Below are positions 23,816 to 35,194 of a stretch of 64,000 nucleotides of DNA, one piece after another. This stretch comes from Alectoria sarmentosa. Lineage: Eukaryota; Ascomycota; Lecanoromycetes; Lecanorales; Parmeliaceae. The notes below the pieces were generated by a model, which saw only the letters and a program-made list of their open reading frames with translations, was not told the DNA's origin and searched no databases. Positions within the stretch are counted from its first letter, which is position 1, and each line of letters begins with the position of its first letter. The DNA is taken from NCBI GenBank assembly GCA_009733775.1, contig WOGZ01000202.1:1-64000 (forward strand), read 5' to 3'. Both the position numbers and the translations under genes were made by a program.

Positions 23816-24376
23816 TCAAAAATCGAACAATAAACTCCCGTAGCCCAGCTCCCTCCTCGTCCCCTCTTGCAGTATCAAGAAATGAAACTCCCTTCGCAGC
23901 CCTCTCAGGTTCACAACGGTCGACATCGCCCCCAGTGCCTCGTACCACATGAGCCACGTCAGTGGCTCCATGGGATTGCAGACCAGCCAGATGCCTGGTT
24001 CATGGTATTGCAAGACGTTTTCGGTGCCAATCTGGCGGTCCATTTGATATGAGTGGGACCAGAAATCGTTGACCGCTGCGCGGATGCTCAATCTGACCAT
24101 TGAGGTGACAAGTGGGGTGAAAGTACGGCCGTAGTCAAAGACTTCGAGAATGATTGAGACTCCAGGGGCTTGTTCGTCGTATGGGTCTGGCAGGTTCGCG
24201 AGGTCGATTGTTACGCCTGTATCGGAGAACAGTAGGCTCTTGTTGGAGATCTCGGGGCTGAGGAAAGACAAGGGAACTGGGGTGGCGAGGACAGGCGGTA
24301 CGGGAGACGGCACTGCAGGGGTTATGGTGAGAAGAAGGACTAGAAGGACGAGACGAGACGTTAGCGGGTTTAGCAT
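23816..24376 (-). CDS. Secreted protein, unknown family (paralog of 18789-19400)
   Basis: A single exon of 186 residues from an ATG at 24376. Residues 1-23 (MLNPLTSRLVLLVLLLTITPAVPS) form a signal peptide, followed by a Pro-rich stretch. The mature part contains GVSIILEVFDYGRTF, two helical basic segments, VCNPMEPLTWLMWYEALGAM and a closing FHFLILQEGTRRELGYGSLL. The last two blocks parallel PCPAMTWNMLCWMMEL and FEFDVDVVGIMG in the gene at 18789-19400, suggesting a small local family. Only one cysteine is present in the mature part, unlike Cys-rich effectors. Function unknown. Confidence 0.72.
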   Translation of the reverse strand: MLNPLTSRLVLLVLLLTITPAVPSPVPPVLATPVPLSFLSPEISNKSLLFSDTGVTIDLANLPDPYDEQAPGVSIILEVFDYGRTFTPLVTSMVRLSIRAAVNDFWSHSYQMDRQIGTENVLQYHEPGIWLVCNPMEPLTWLMWYEALGAMSTVVNLRGLRREFHFLILQEGTRRELGYGSLLFDF

Positions 24377-24957
24377 TGTGAGACGCCTTGAACGAAGAAG
24401 TTGAATGAAGTTAGTTTGGGTTCAATAGAAGTTCTTCACCACTTTGGTTGTCATCGGCTAGACATCAACCTCATTCCCGCAGCCGACAAGCGCAAAGATA
24501 TTGCCGTCCCCTCAATGCGTATTCACCTTTGAGCGAGAAGTTGCGGAACATAGTATATGACTCGCAGAGCAGCACAACCTGGTAGAGTGATTGATTCGAT
24601 TCTAAGAAATCTGAGCAGGCCTCGTTGGCCGAGGATGACCATGCAAGATCAGCCTAGCGGCAGGCGCTACGGTAGCGCTAGTGTAGCGTCAGTAGCGTCT
24701 CGGCCTTCATCTCCAACGGCATCCCGGCTTCACAGGATATTCGCCCCGACATCGACTGTTTTCTTTGGTACGTGTTCCCCGTATAGTTTATTACTGAGGT
24801 ATAGATCATTTGAAAACACGAAGCCCTTCATAGTCGTTGGACTCGTTACAGTCCGCCTCGCAGGGAATATGATAATGAAACAAAAATCCTTTCAGCATCT
24901 CCCTCAAGAACCTAGACTCCAAATGCCGGCTTACTGGAAAATATCCCATCAAAAATG
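24377..24957. other. Intergenic region with unsupported plus-strand frame
   Basis: A 173-codon plus-strand frame (24557-25078) starts here and runs into the antisense of the next gene. It is Ser/Arg/Pro-rich, has no recognisable domain and no signal peptide, and I do not call it. Confidence 0.4.
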
Positions 24958-25920
24958 TTACCCTTTCACGGAAGTCAAATACAAGATCCCCTCCTCTGCC
25001 TGTGGTTTCAGTTCAACATGCCCTCTGATCCTTTCTGTCCCCGCAGGAACGCTCAGAATGCCTACAGTCGAGCTCTGACTACATTGCTGACTCCCAGCGT
25101 TGAGTGTCCGCCAAAATCGCGAGTCTCCATCCACATCAGCCGTTTGAGCTAAGATTTCCATGCTTTGGGCTCGGACCAACGTGTTCGAGTCTAGACTCGT
25201 CAAGAGGGCTTCGACGGAGTACTGTGCGCCTGGCCCTCCCTCGAAACCTACTTGTACCGACTCACCAGTCCTACCTGCTGACAAGAACCCTTTGGATGGC
25301 AGCTGAACAAAATTCAGCCGAGAGACACACCAGGCGATTGAGTCGATGTAGCCCGTGCCTTGAGGGTCGATCCCGGTCATCTTGCCATCAATGCAGAATT
25401 CAGTCTCTCCACACTCGCCCAAGCTAAGGGTTTGGCTATTAGCCTGCGTTACTTCGGGGTCATCTTGGCAGGTAAGACTCCATGTCTGAGGGCTCTGATT
25501 ACGGATGGCGCATCGCGAATGGAGGAATGTTTGACCATTCGGGCAATATGTTTGGTCAACACGGTAGGATTGGACGTCTCTGCGGATTCTGGATCTGGAA
25601 GAGACCTCGGACTGATGGTTGTAGAAGACGGTGAAGCGTTCGGAGACATCGTGGCCTGTACTGTTGAGGATGGAGACTTCAAATGAGATCCTTGTGAGTT
25701 ACAGTGAGCAGCTTGACAATTTATCTACAAGCACGGCCTTGTCCACGTACGTTGAGGTATTCGCAGATCCAGTTGAGTTTAGTCCGATTGCTGAATAGTT
25801 CCCAACCAGTTCACTGCCCACTACTCCAAGCGTTGACCTTCTTCCAATCAACGGGGACGTCGTTGCTCCCATATTGATTTGAAGAGCCAAGGTGCAACAA
25901 AACCACACTGAGAATTGCAT
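24958..25920 (-). CDS. Secreted Cys-containing protein, unknown
   Basis: Two exons, 25920-25751 and 25690-24958, with a 60-nt intron (GTACGT..CACAAG), give 300 residues. The chosen ATG at 25920 starts a signal peptide (MQFSVWFCCTLALQINMGA); an in-frame ATG at 25935 would add MAKVN. Exon 2 runs open for 244 codons in a frame different from the longer antisense frames. It contains paired cysteines (QTYCPNGQTFLHSRC; WSLTCQ; GECGETEFCIDGKMTGID; AWCVSRLN), suggesting disulfides, and several N-x-S/T sites. No catalytic motif is seen. It is the third intact signal-peptide gene on this strand around the amidase. Confidence 0.75.
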
Positions 25921-26921
25921 ATTCACTTTTGCCATTCGTCCAGCTTTACGTGTGCTCTCAATCTCCCAAAATTGCAAATAAGGAAGATGTTTTTATTTGC
26001 TTTTGGAGCAAGTTGGCTACATGGTCATGCCCCGCTCAGGCGAACCGTGGAAAAGTCAAGGCCGCTATGTTTCAGTCGCCTCAAGCGCTTCTATCTGCTC
26101 TTGGAGAGTTATCACTGTCAAAACTCATAGGGTCAATGCGCTTATGCGCTGCGCATGAGTGAAACATACTGATTATGGCGTCAAGAGTCGTTGCATGTCC
26201 TTATGTTGATGTACTGACCTCAATAGACTTTTACCACGGGCCCCTGTCGTCGAAGCTTTAGCGTGGCAAAGCTTCTGTCCGTGCGACAGACTTACATTTT
26301 TGCGATGCAACATACAGACGCCTGTGAATGTGGGCTCGTGCACCATCCCCATCTGGCCAATTCTTCCTCGGGGGAAGCCAAATGTAGTGGGGGTGATGTG
26401 TTGCTACGACAGATTGCAGCAACTCGAGTCAGGGCACATGCGCATTCAATGATAGTATAGCCGATGATAGCGGCACACCTAGCAGTTTTACATGGATCTC
26501 TCGACTTTCGAGCCCGATATTGTCAGAGATTAGGATAATACCGTACTCCAACAGGCGATGCCAACGCTGCTTCTGGAGCAGTGATACCTCGCTAGAGTCC
26601 ATTTCGCCATCACCGTGAAATGACCTTACGATGCCGGGTCCGACTGCTGCCGATAACATCCGTCCATGTAACTGTACTTATCTGTCAAAAGCTTGCTGCA
26701 CTTCGGAGATGAAGGCTGTTTGGGGGAAACGATTCTCCGGGATGATTGTTTATATTGCAAGTGCCTGGCGAGACGTTTTGCTGTGTTGCTGCTATGGGGC
26801 TGCAAAAGCTCAATACAAACTTGAGTAGTAACTCCAGTGAGGCCGCCGTAGGCACTATCGTTCCGTTGACTAATTGGGAAAGAAATTTCAGGGCAGATAG
26901 ATGAATTTTCAGATCGTATGA
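25921..26921. other. Intergenic; possible small gene relic at 26429-26659 (-)
   Basis: Within this 1-kb gap a 76-codon minus-strand frame reads as a protein-like string (RSFHGDGEMDSSEVSLLQKQ, then LEYGIILISDNIGLESREIH). Its composition is convincing for a coding remnant, but I cannot match it to a family or extend it with introns. The remaining sequence shows nothing. Confidence 0.35.
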
Positions 26922-28704
26922 TTATGAAAGAACTTCCTCATCCTCGTCTTGTCTATTAAGCCTTGAAGAGAGCTTGAGCTCCCGCATCAACGACCCACTG
27001 ACAAGTCCCAAAACAGCCAATCCCACCAACGCAAGGAAGACCGCTTGCAAAGCGCGCATGTAACTTTCCCTCACCATCGTCTGGTCCTCCAGAGGTAAAG
27101 AATTGACCTCGTCCAGACTGTCTCGGAGTCTGGCGATCATTTCGGCAGCGTTGTTTCGGCTTCCTAGACTCGCCCACAGTTGGCTGCTCAACACGTTCTG
27201 AAACACTGCGGACGCCATCGCGACTCCGATGACTGAGCCGGTGGAGCGAAAAGCGTACGATAGAGAGGTTACAAGCGCTTGCTCGTCTTGGGGTACCGCG
27301 CTGATGAGAGCAACTAGTGTCACTGTGAGCATGCCGCCCAGAGCGACGCCAGCGACGCCTAGGGAGAATATCGTTGTCCAGATGGGCGTCGAAAGAGAGG
27401 AAGTTGCTACTAAGGCGGTCGCGAGGAGCATAAGGAGCAAGATCGCGATGTTGAGAATCTTGTACCTCCCCGTTCTACTGGTGACAATTCCTGCTAGCAG
27501 TGATCCCGCAGCCGTGGTGATGCTGAATGGGATCAAAGACGCGCCGGCTTCCGTGGCAGAGAGGTCGCGGATTCGGAAGAATATGACGACATAAAAGTCC
27601 AGCGCGTAGGCAATCATGAGGAAGAACCAGTTGGTCAGACATGCACATGCTACAGTCCGATTCAAGATCAAGCGCACGGGCATGACAGGCTCACGCGCAA
27701 CTTTCTCTTCTACGAGGACGAACGCTAACAGGAGGACAGCAGAGAGGGGGAGTGATGTTAGTACCAAAGGATGGCTCCAGGGTACTATGTTACCGCCTGA
27801 GTTGAGGCCCAACAGGAGTAATACGAGCGTAGCGACCAGCAACGAAGAGCCCAGGAAATCAACACGCTTGAGTTTTGGTGTGTCGGATTTTGCGGAAACT
27901 GTTGTCGGCTTCTCGACGTGGATGAATATCATAATCAAAGAAGCAACCGTTAACGGAATCTGCACGAGGAATGCAAGCTTCCAATCCCACACATCGTTTA
28001 GGAAGCCGCCAAACACCCCTCCCAGCCCATTGCCGAGTCCCCAGCATACATTGCTAATGCCCTGCCACAGTCCTCGATGACGGAGCGGGACAAGATCGCT
28101 AGCGATGATTGTAGAGATGGTGTTCAGGCCGCCTCCGCCGAGGCCGGCTAGTGCTCGGCCTAGAATTATCATCGATGGGTCCTGCGCGAGTCCGCATATC
28201 AAGTTGCCGGCGGCGAAGAAAAGATTACAGACGAGAAGTCCGTTTCTCCGTGAGTAGATATCGGTCAGTTTCCCACTTAGGGGCTGAGTAGCTGCCGTTG
28301 CGATGAGGTACGTTGTCGCGAGCCAGGCGTATAGAGAGAGGGAGTGGAATTCCGTGGCGATCGAGGAGCCGAGGGTTGCTATTAATGTTCCATCTGGTGT
28401 GTGTGTTAGCAATGCGTATCAGCTCTGCTTGTTCAGAAGCGTGGTTATGCGTAGGCGCCTTCAACGAGGAAACGATGTGAGGTTGCTCACCTAGACCCGC
28501 GCAGAATGTCCCTATCCATACACTCGCCATGATCCATTTAAGTTTCCTGGGGCTGATCGTCGTCTCCTCGGCCTCGTGAGAGTTTGATTGGTCTGAAATA
28601 CGTCTTTCTGGCCCTGTGATGGGGACTTGAGGTAGTAAAGGACTTGTTTCGTGAGCACATTGTGCCTCTTGCTGAGGAAGCGAGTCTGGGCTTCGGTCAT
28701 TCAT
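26922..28704 (-). CDS. MFS transporter, DHA2/VBA-like
   Basis: Two exons, 28704-28491 and 28393-26922, with a 97-nt intron (GTGAGC..ACCAG), give 561 residues. The first ~55 residues are a cytosolic polar tail. Then come many hydrophobic spans, consistent with a 14-span drug:H+ antiporter-2 layout. Signature stretches are DGTLIATLGSSIA in span 1, GKLTDIYSRR (motif A, about 112-121) and GRALAGLGGGGLNTISTIIA (motif C-like). Fungal relatives include vacuolar basic amino acid (VBA) carriers and toxin or drug exporters, so the substrate is not assignable. The frame is intact. It is divergently arranged with the ATP-grasp gene, 816 bp apart. Confidence 0.88.
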
Positions 28705-29520
28705 GCCGGATGGCAGGTAAATTGAGAGGCTTCGTGAAGCGATCCAAGTACCGCGTTGGGTGATTATCAAATATCTGTCAGACTAAACTCGTGTTCTTCT
28801 CAGACACCAAGATCATTGATCAGTCTCAGTCTCGCTTTGTTGACATGCATGCATGACAGTTCTGACCATGACTGTTGCCGAAGAGTTTTCAACACCTCGA
28901 CAATAATTGATGTTATATTTAAAAATATATAAATGCTTGAGAATCTATCAGCAGAACGGCCCTACATTGTGGCGTTGAGCGAATTTTTTTGTGAAAGGCT
29001 AATTCGGTTGTGGAGCTGCCAAGGAAGTTCGTTGCTGAACCTTCGCAAACGCCGCTCAATTGTTAAGAAATTTTCCGAGCTAGGGTTTCGATCCTGTGTC
29101 AAATCAAGATCTGCTCTTTCTCTGTGGAGGCGCCGTAGAGTTTCTTGGCTTGAGTGTGTTCACAAACTGGTCTTGGTAACTACTTTGTCCCCTTGATTCT
29201 TTCCCAGATTGGTTTGGTGGCACTTATAAGTTTTTCTACCCGATTAGAATCCCCACACCACGATGGTGCAATCAGGGTCGAGTTTCATTCTTTCCGAAAT
29301 CACATAAGGATTAGACATGAAAAGTTGAACGTGGCCCATTCAATGGCACTCATTGGTCCTTTAAGAGGCATCAAACTTCTCAATTCCATAAACCTGAGCG
29401 TCAAGTCACTTCTCGTCAACTGTCTTCAGCGGACGAACTTTGACAAATCTGCCTACTTCAACTTGACAATATCGTTATCTTGAAGAACATTGGAGCCTGA
29501 GTCCTAGATACGAAGGAAAC
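28705..29520. promoter_or_regulatory. Divergent promoter between MFS transporter and ATP-grasp gene
   Basis: The 816 bp separate two genes transcribed outward. An AT-rich stretch TTATATTTAAAAATATATAA at about 28912-28931 is a candidate core element. No palindromic Zn-cluster site stands out. No coding frame here is convincing. Confidence 0.4.
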
Positions 29521-30972
29521 ATGGAATTCTCCAAACCCCAAGTGACCCTTGATACGTCACTGGCGGACCTATACGCAGATGAACACCGAGAGGGAGACCC
29601 AAAGACAACTTTGGTCCCTTGCTACTGGTGCTCTGACCTTGACTACAGCAAGTTCATCCCGAAGACTTCAAAGTACCTCTATCAAGGCACACCACCACCG
29701 AACACCGACAAGGAAAAACGCGAGCTGGTTATCCAATGTCTCAGCTTAGAATGCCAGCGGTTCACCTTTGCCGCGGGGCGGATGGAGACTGTTCTCTTTG
29801 ACATCCGCGATTTCACTGGCAGACTCGACGCTATCAAAACAATGAATGTCCTTCCCAATCGGCAGCGGCCGAATATCATCTTCGCCAAGGGAATCGATGA
29901 TTTGATGCAACAGAGACCCGAAGCACAATTCGCATTAGTGGTTCCGCATGAGAAGTTCGCATCCCGTCAACAAACGGTCGACTCGGATGTTCTCTACAAA
30001 CTGCTCTCCAAGCGGTATCTCGCGCTCTCCGGCCTTCCAACGCCGGAAACCAACGTTCTCGACTTGGATGACTCGTCGCCAAGTGTCGCATCTAAGCTTT
30101 CAAAAGCTGTATCCTGGATCCGAAGTTTCGACATCCCTCGTGTCTTCAAAACACAACAGGGAATGTCAAGCGTAGGCACATTCCTCATCCGGACGGAGCA
30201 GGAGCGGGAGGACCTAATCGATCTGCTCTCCGAAAACATCTTACGCACAACTCTCAACAGTGTCAATTCTACCAACGCCTACCTATACCCCTCGTCGCTT
30301 CTTTCGCAGGAAATGATTACGCAGGCTCAAGAATGCTTTGCAACCTCTTTCTTTGTCCGCCGCAACGGCGATGCTGTTTTCCTGGGTGCTTGTAGGCAGG
30401 ACATGGACTCCGAGTCGAATGCTTGGCTGGGTGCCAGCATTTGCTATCTGGACCAGGGCAGATTGCGGCAGCGACTTTGGCCCGTTGTTTGCCAGATTGC
30501 AACACATTTGCACGGGGAAGGATATTATGGTCCTGCTGGTAATTCTACGTTTTGCGGGACCTAACACAGTCTTGGGGCCAGTAACGTGTGTTGAGCTCGA
30601 AATACTGATGAATATTTTATAGGTGCCGACATCATGCTCGCGAATGCCTCTGCCACTCAGCCAGCCCGACACTGGATCATCGACTTGAACGTTCGCATGA
30701 CGGGCTCGCTCACTCTAGCTTTCCTGCGCGGCCATTTCTCCGAGCGGCGGGGCTTACACGAGGCGAGCATCACCCAACGCTTCAAGTTCAAGGACAAGAG
30801 GGATGATTTCCGGAAGTTCTTTGCGACTGAAGTTGCGGAGGGACGGCTGATTATCGTGGCCTGGTTTTACGACACGATAAGTGAGGTGAGTTGGGGAAAC
30901 TTGATCGTAGGAGCGGAGGATGGACCGGGCCTGAAGAAGTTGGTGGAGAAGGTTAGGAGTATTGCAATTTGA
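29521..30972 (+). CDS. ATP-grasp enzyme (solid-state-culture-type)
   Basis: Two exons, 29521-30538 and 30623-30972, with an 84-nt intron (GTAATT..TTATAG), give 455 residues. The fold is recognised from the C-terminal half: GEGYYGPAGADIML (about 333-345), HWIIDLNVRMTGSLTLAFLRGHF with the metal-binding DLN.R motif, and the final WFYDTISEVSWGNLIVG. The middle has LALSGLPTPETNVLDLDD and an R.EQEREDLIDLL helix typical of the ATP-binding subdomains. Fungal relatives include proteins induced in solid-state culture. ATP-grasp enzymes ligate a carboxylate to an amine or thiol through an acyl-phosphate. The substrate is unknown. There is no signal peptide, so it is cytosolic. Divergent from the MFS gene. 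Confidence 0.8.
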
Positions 30973-31629
30973 AAGTCAAGGGAATGGAAAAGTTTGGAGT
31001 CATTACCGGAGTCATAACCGGAGTCATCAAATTGATTCATGGAGGACTGGAAAGAATGCTCTTTGCGGGATATTACAAGGTCTGTGTGGTTGTAAGGACG
31101 GCAGACTATCCTCGCCGGGATTCTTGTTGTGACCGCCATATTCCACGCTCCACTGGTTGACGCTGAAAAAGAGAAGATGACTATCAAAGTGTCTTGAGAT
31201 CAATCACGATGGCTATTTCGCAGTCATGATTGCCGTACGTGTTCCACCTACTTCGGCATCCCTCTGTAAATTCTAGAACACAACCGACCATCGACTCCAG
31301 AGCCTTGAAAGCTGAGCCCTTGATGATTGTGTTTCTGGTTCTTGTCATCTTTCAAGGTGCGGGGATGAAAAATCAATCATTTGTGTCAGACAATTGAAGA
31401 CCGTCCGATAGTCGCTCAAACTTCCATTGCTTTGCAAGGTGTTCGAGTATGTCGGTCTGTCAAACTCTTCCTAGAGATGATTGAGCGGAGCTAATAGTCA
31501 TATTCATATGTGTTATCCCACCCTTAGTCATCTCTTTTCAGTTTTGTTTCTCAATTAGAATCACAGGCAAGTGATTGTCTCATTGATATCCTGGCAATCT
31601 TCTTTTCAGACCCAAAGCTTTGGACATCG
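30973..31629. other. Intergenic, convergent
   Basis: Just past the ATP-grasp stop a short direct repeat (GGAGTCATAACCGGAGTCAT region, 30999-31026) occurs. Otherwise no gene, repeat or RNA is seen. Confidence 0.45.
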
Positions 31630-32301
31630 CTACTGGGCTAATCGCCGAAACCTGAGACCGCGCTTGGGAGCGAACGCTCCAATCTTGGGCTCTTCAACCA
31701 GCTCTGCCATCGGACACTGGTACCGGCAATGGTCTCCCTCATAGATGCAATCCACATCTCCACACTGCGCCTTCCAAAATTCGCAATCGTCCGGATCCTC
31801 CTCGTCGCAAGCATATTCCCCGGCTTCTTTCAACCTACTGATACGACCGTGTTCCCCTGCACCCTTCATACAAGCAGCGTCACATACCTGCGCTAGGGTT
31901 TCAATTTCTGACATTCCCTTCATCGCGGAGACAGCGTCCTCTGACTCGGCAGTCTGTTCACTGAGGTCAGTCTCGCCGATAATGCGACTTACCCGCACGT
32001 AATCGCAGGTGGCGCCGCCTGCAACGGAGAGATTTACGATACCTCTATTGGCATGGGTCCAGGTCTCGCTGGTCTGGATGGTCATGCACTCCGTCAATGG
32101 CGGGGGTGTGATGAATAGACCGATGGGGGCTGGGTCGACGTAGCGGCCACCGCATGTCGTACACTCCCAGCGAGTGACCACTGTGTCATCGTTTGCGTTT
32201 TCGGAAGTCGAGGAATTGCAGAACTCGATGCACTGGGAGTCGAACATGAGCGTCGAGGAAGTCTGGCTGTCTGCAGCGGCTTTGGAGGGGTGGTTTCCCA
32301 T
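31630..32301 (-). CDS. Cys-rich hypothetical protein, possibly N-myristoylated
   Basis: A single exon; the ATG at 32301 gives 223 residues beginning MGNHPSKAA, a plausible N-myristoylation site (MG....S). An upstream in-frame start at 32370 would give MYLLFPQQLP but loses that signal. Features include a CTTCGG pair (WECTTCGGRYVDPAP), CDAAC, and near the C-terminus an acidic cluster with regular cysteines (ACDEEDPDDCEFWKAQCGDV, then CIYEGDHCRYQC), followed by a basic tail. The 3' cysteine spacing could bind metal or form disulfides. I do not recognise a family. Confidence 0.6.
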   Translation of the reverse strand: MGNHPSKAAADSQTSSTLMFDSQCIEFCNSSTSENANDDTVVTRWECTTCGGRYVDPAPIGLFITPPPLTECMTIQTSETWTHANRGIVNLSVAGGATCDYVRVSRIIGETDLSEQTAESEDAVSAMKGMSEIETLAQVCDAACMKGAGEHGRISRLKEAGEYACDEEDPDDCEFWKAQCGDVDCIYEGDHCRYQCPMAELVEEPKIGAFAPKRGLRFRRLAQ

Positions 32302-33107
32302 GGTGGTTGCAGGGTTTGAGCGGGTGGGAGATCCGTGGGTTGGGAGTTGTTGAGGAAATAGCAAGTACAAAATGAGCAGGAGGATCTTTTAGGGGTTTGA
32401 TTGGCCAGAAGAGAGCGACAAAGGCCTTTGTGAAGAAGAACAAAGATGAAATTTTGAGCTGCTTGTGCGTACGAGAAGAGATGAATTGCTTTGTGCAACA
32501 AGAACGAGCTGGCCCTCCGCTACCTTTGGAACAAGGAGAGCTTTGATGACCTTGTGCGTCGATGAAGAACCTGAAAGGTATTGTCTGCCACAGTGGGAGG
32601 CCGCATTGTTCCTCATAGTAATGACAAAGTTCAGTCTGCAAAGCCTCACAATCTCATTCTACTTTTCAATCACAATCTTCTCCTTTCTGACATTGACGAC
32701 TTACGAGGTACACAAAGAAAAAAGAAAGAAAAAAACAGACCGAAAAGTATAAAGGACTATAACACGCTTCAGGATGGTCATATTCAACGCTTTCTAATCC
32801 TTAACTTTTCCACAGCAGAGAAAGTGAAAGACTTGTGCCTAGCGGTCGGGAAACTGTGGAACAGCTGCTCTGTTATACCCACCCATGAGAGGAGAGATTC
32901 CATGGCACCAGACGTGACGTTGGCAGCAGCTATGTCTATAGCTTTTATACTATCGTTCTCCGTAAACATGGACAACCAATAAGCCTGACCATATTCCACC
33001 CTAGTATAGAAACCCCCCGAAGCGTGCGAAAGACTATTCTAACCAAATATAGTTCAGTGGGGTAGCCTACTAGCCTACATGGTACTAGCAGTTCTCGGCT
33101 ACATATA
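32302..33107. other. Intergenic region
   Basis: Overlapping short frames on both strands around 32385-32999 have no recognisable domain. The stretch ends at the left terminus of the MITE. Confidence 0.4.
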
Positions 33108-33931
33108 CAACAGAGTGTTTTTTTAGTTTATCCGCACCCGAAAACGAAAATCTATTCTTTCATATTATAACTCTTATTTCTTCACGCGCACACGTTCGAT
33201 TGTTATAAAATTAAAGAATATGACTGTTGAATTAATTATCATTAATCGTGCGTTTTGATATTTGATTTAGTTTTTTGTAATTGTTATTTCACGTTGCGAT
33301 TTGTTGTTAAAATTAATATAGAATTTAAGATTATATAAATGTATATAACGAGAATAATAAGTCTAGAAAATTATATATAAAAGAGAAGATTTATATATAG
33401 ATTTTTAAATTATATTAAAATCGATAAATTCGATAAATTTAAGTAAACGATAAAGTTAAGTAAAATACGTTCGTAACATTTATATATGAGATTTTCGCGA
33501 CGATATTTATAACTTACGATATATATTATTTAATTATTATAATATTATATACATTAAAACTTTTATTTAAGTTAACTATATATATTAACATTTATATAAA
33601 TTATTTTCAAAGCTAACGAATTTACGAAAGACTTGAAATAATGAATTTAATAAACACGTTATTGAAATACGCGATTTTTCGCGATTTTTGCGAGGAAATC
33701 ATAAAGTTTTCGATATTTTCTTATAAAATATAATATTTCGCAACGATGACACAATAAAATTATAATCGAAAAAGTGCGAAATAGTTTCAAGATAATAACA
33801 AAAATTTTATATAAATTTTAAAAGTTTTTCTTTTATATACGATTTGCATTCGTTTTATAAAAAAAGAAAAGATTTGATGTATGTGGCGGGGAATCTTCGG
33901 AGTGCGGATAAACTAAAAAAAAACTCTATTG
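33108..33931. mobile_element. pogo/Fot1-like MITE, RIP-mutated interior
   Basis: The left end CAACAGAGTGTTTTTTTAG (33108) continues into TTTATCCGCAC; the right end is its inverted copy, GTGCGGATAAAC continuing to CTCTATTG (33931), about 30 bp with two mismatches. TA dinucleotides flank both ends (33106-33107 and 33932-33933), as expected for a TA-duplicating Tc1/mariner/pogo element. The 824-bp length and absence of a transposase frame make it a non-autonomous MITE. The interior (about 33170-33860) is AT-rich and CpA-poor while the terminal repeats and flanks keep normal composition. Confidence 0.75.
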
Positions 33932-35194
33932 TATATCTGGTCACACACACCATTCTAGACAGTCAGTCATCATTCTACCCACTCGGACTGGTTTTTGTTC
34001 CCATCATATTTGATATATCATCCTCATCACTTTTAATCCTAATTTGACCTTGCTTTCGGACATGTAATTCATCCTAGACCACATGCCATCCAAACCCAAA
34101 ACAGACAGCCAACCTCGTTTGCTGGATGGATTTTTCCGGTACGTTTCCGCTTTGCTTTCCCTGCACACCATCCAGAGTCTGTTTTAGGGTTGGGTCCCAA
34201 AATTTAGAGTCGTGAGGCCTGCCAGACAAAATGCGACCCACTCCCATTCCATCTCCATCTTTAAACTCATTCCGATATCCACCAATTGCAGCATGGGTAA
34301 ATTTCGCTCGATTCTCCACGTTCGCCCGAGATCAAAGTCTCTGCTTCTTCCCCTTTTCTTCCAGGACCACAAGCCAAGACTTGACTAAACTCTGGAGATG
34401 CTAGAGGAGAGACGTGGACGGTCTGAGGAGAATTTCTTTGCCGATCTCGAGGGCAGCATTCCTAGCGGTGAAAGACTCTTCGAGTGGTTTGATTCGCGTT
34501 ACCTAGTCGGACATGGGCTCAAAGTTGGTATTTTACAGAGTGTGATACTCCTCGGCAAGTTGCACGAATTCGTTATCGCAGGTAGGTCGTTGCAGGTCAA
34601 TGACGTGGGACATCATCTTATGTCCACAGACATATTCGTTGGCCAGCGACAGGAGGTGACTGGAATGGATTGGGATTTGAAATTCTGACAGTCACTGTTG
34701 CGATTTGAATTGCGATGATGAATGATGATGTTGCTGCTTCTTTCTTCACTGATCGTCTCTTCCTTGTTCCGCAATCGTATCGAGAGGGCAACGAAGATTC
34801 CAGTTCACAGCAGTGAGCTATTTTCACATGTCAATAGATCACTGTGAGAGAGCTCGTCCACCCACTGCTTACCAGGAGAGACATTGCCGTATATTCATCC
34901 CGTCACCAGCGCGTTATACACCTTTGCATGACTCAGCTCATGCTCCAATAAGATCTTATGCTATAAACGCGTTTGGTAGAGAGAGTCTTTCATAACCTAA
35001 TAGCGAAAGTTCCCCCGCTTTATGAACCCCAAAGAATAGATCCCATAATCTTTGTTTGCAGGCGAGTGACGGCATTGATCGAATTTCTGATCGGCGAAAC
35101 CAAGACTCTTACGATGTTGCTGAGCGAGGAAACTGTTGCCCCATATCGGTACCTCGTCGATCTCACCAGCCACGACGAAGAACTTTATCATGTA
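33932..35194. other. Intergenic; no supported gene
   Basis: A 96-codon plus-strand frame at 34398-34688 (MLEERRGRSEENFFADLEGS..) has even composition but no recognisable domain and no neighbours in frame. Frames antisense to it (34074-34372) are equally unsupported. Confidence 0.35.

Noticed and set aside
24557..25078. 173-codon plus-strand frame
   Set aside because: No domain, and it runs antisense into a well-supported two-exon secreted-protein gene.
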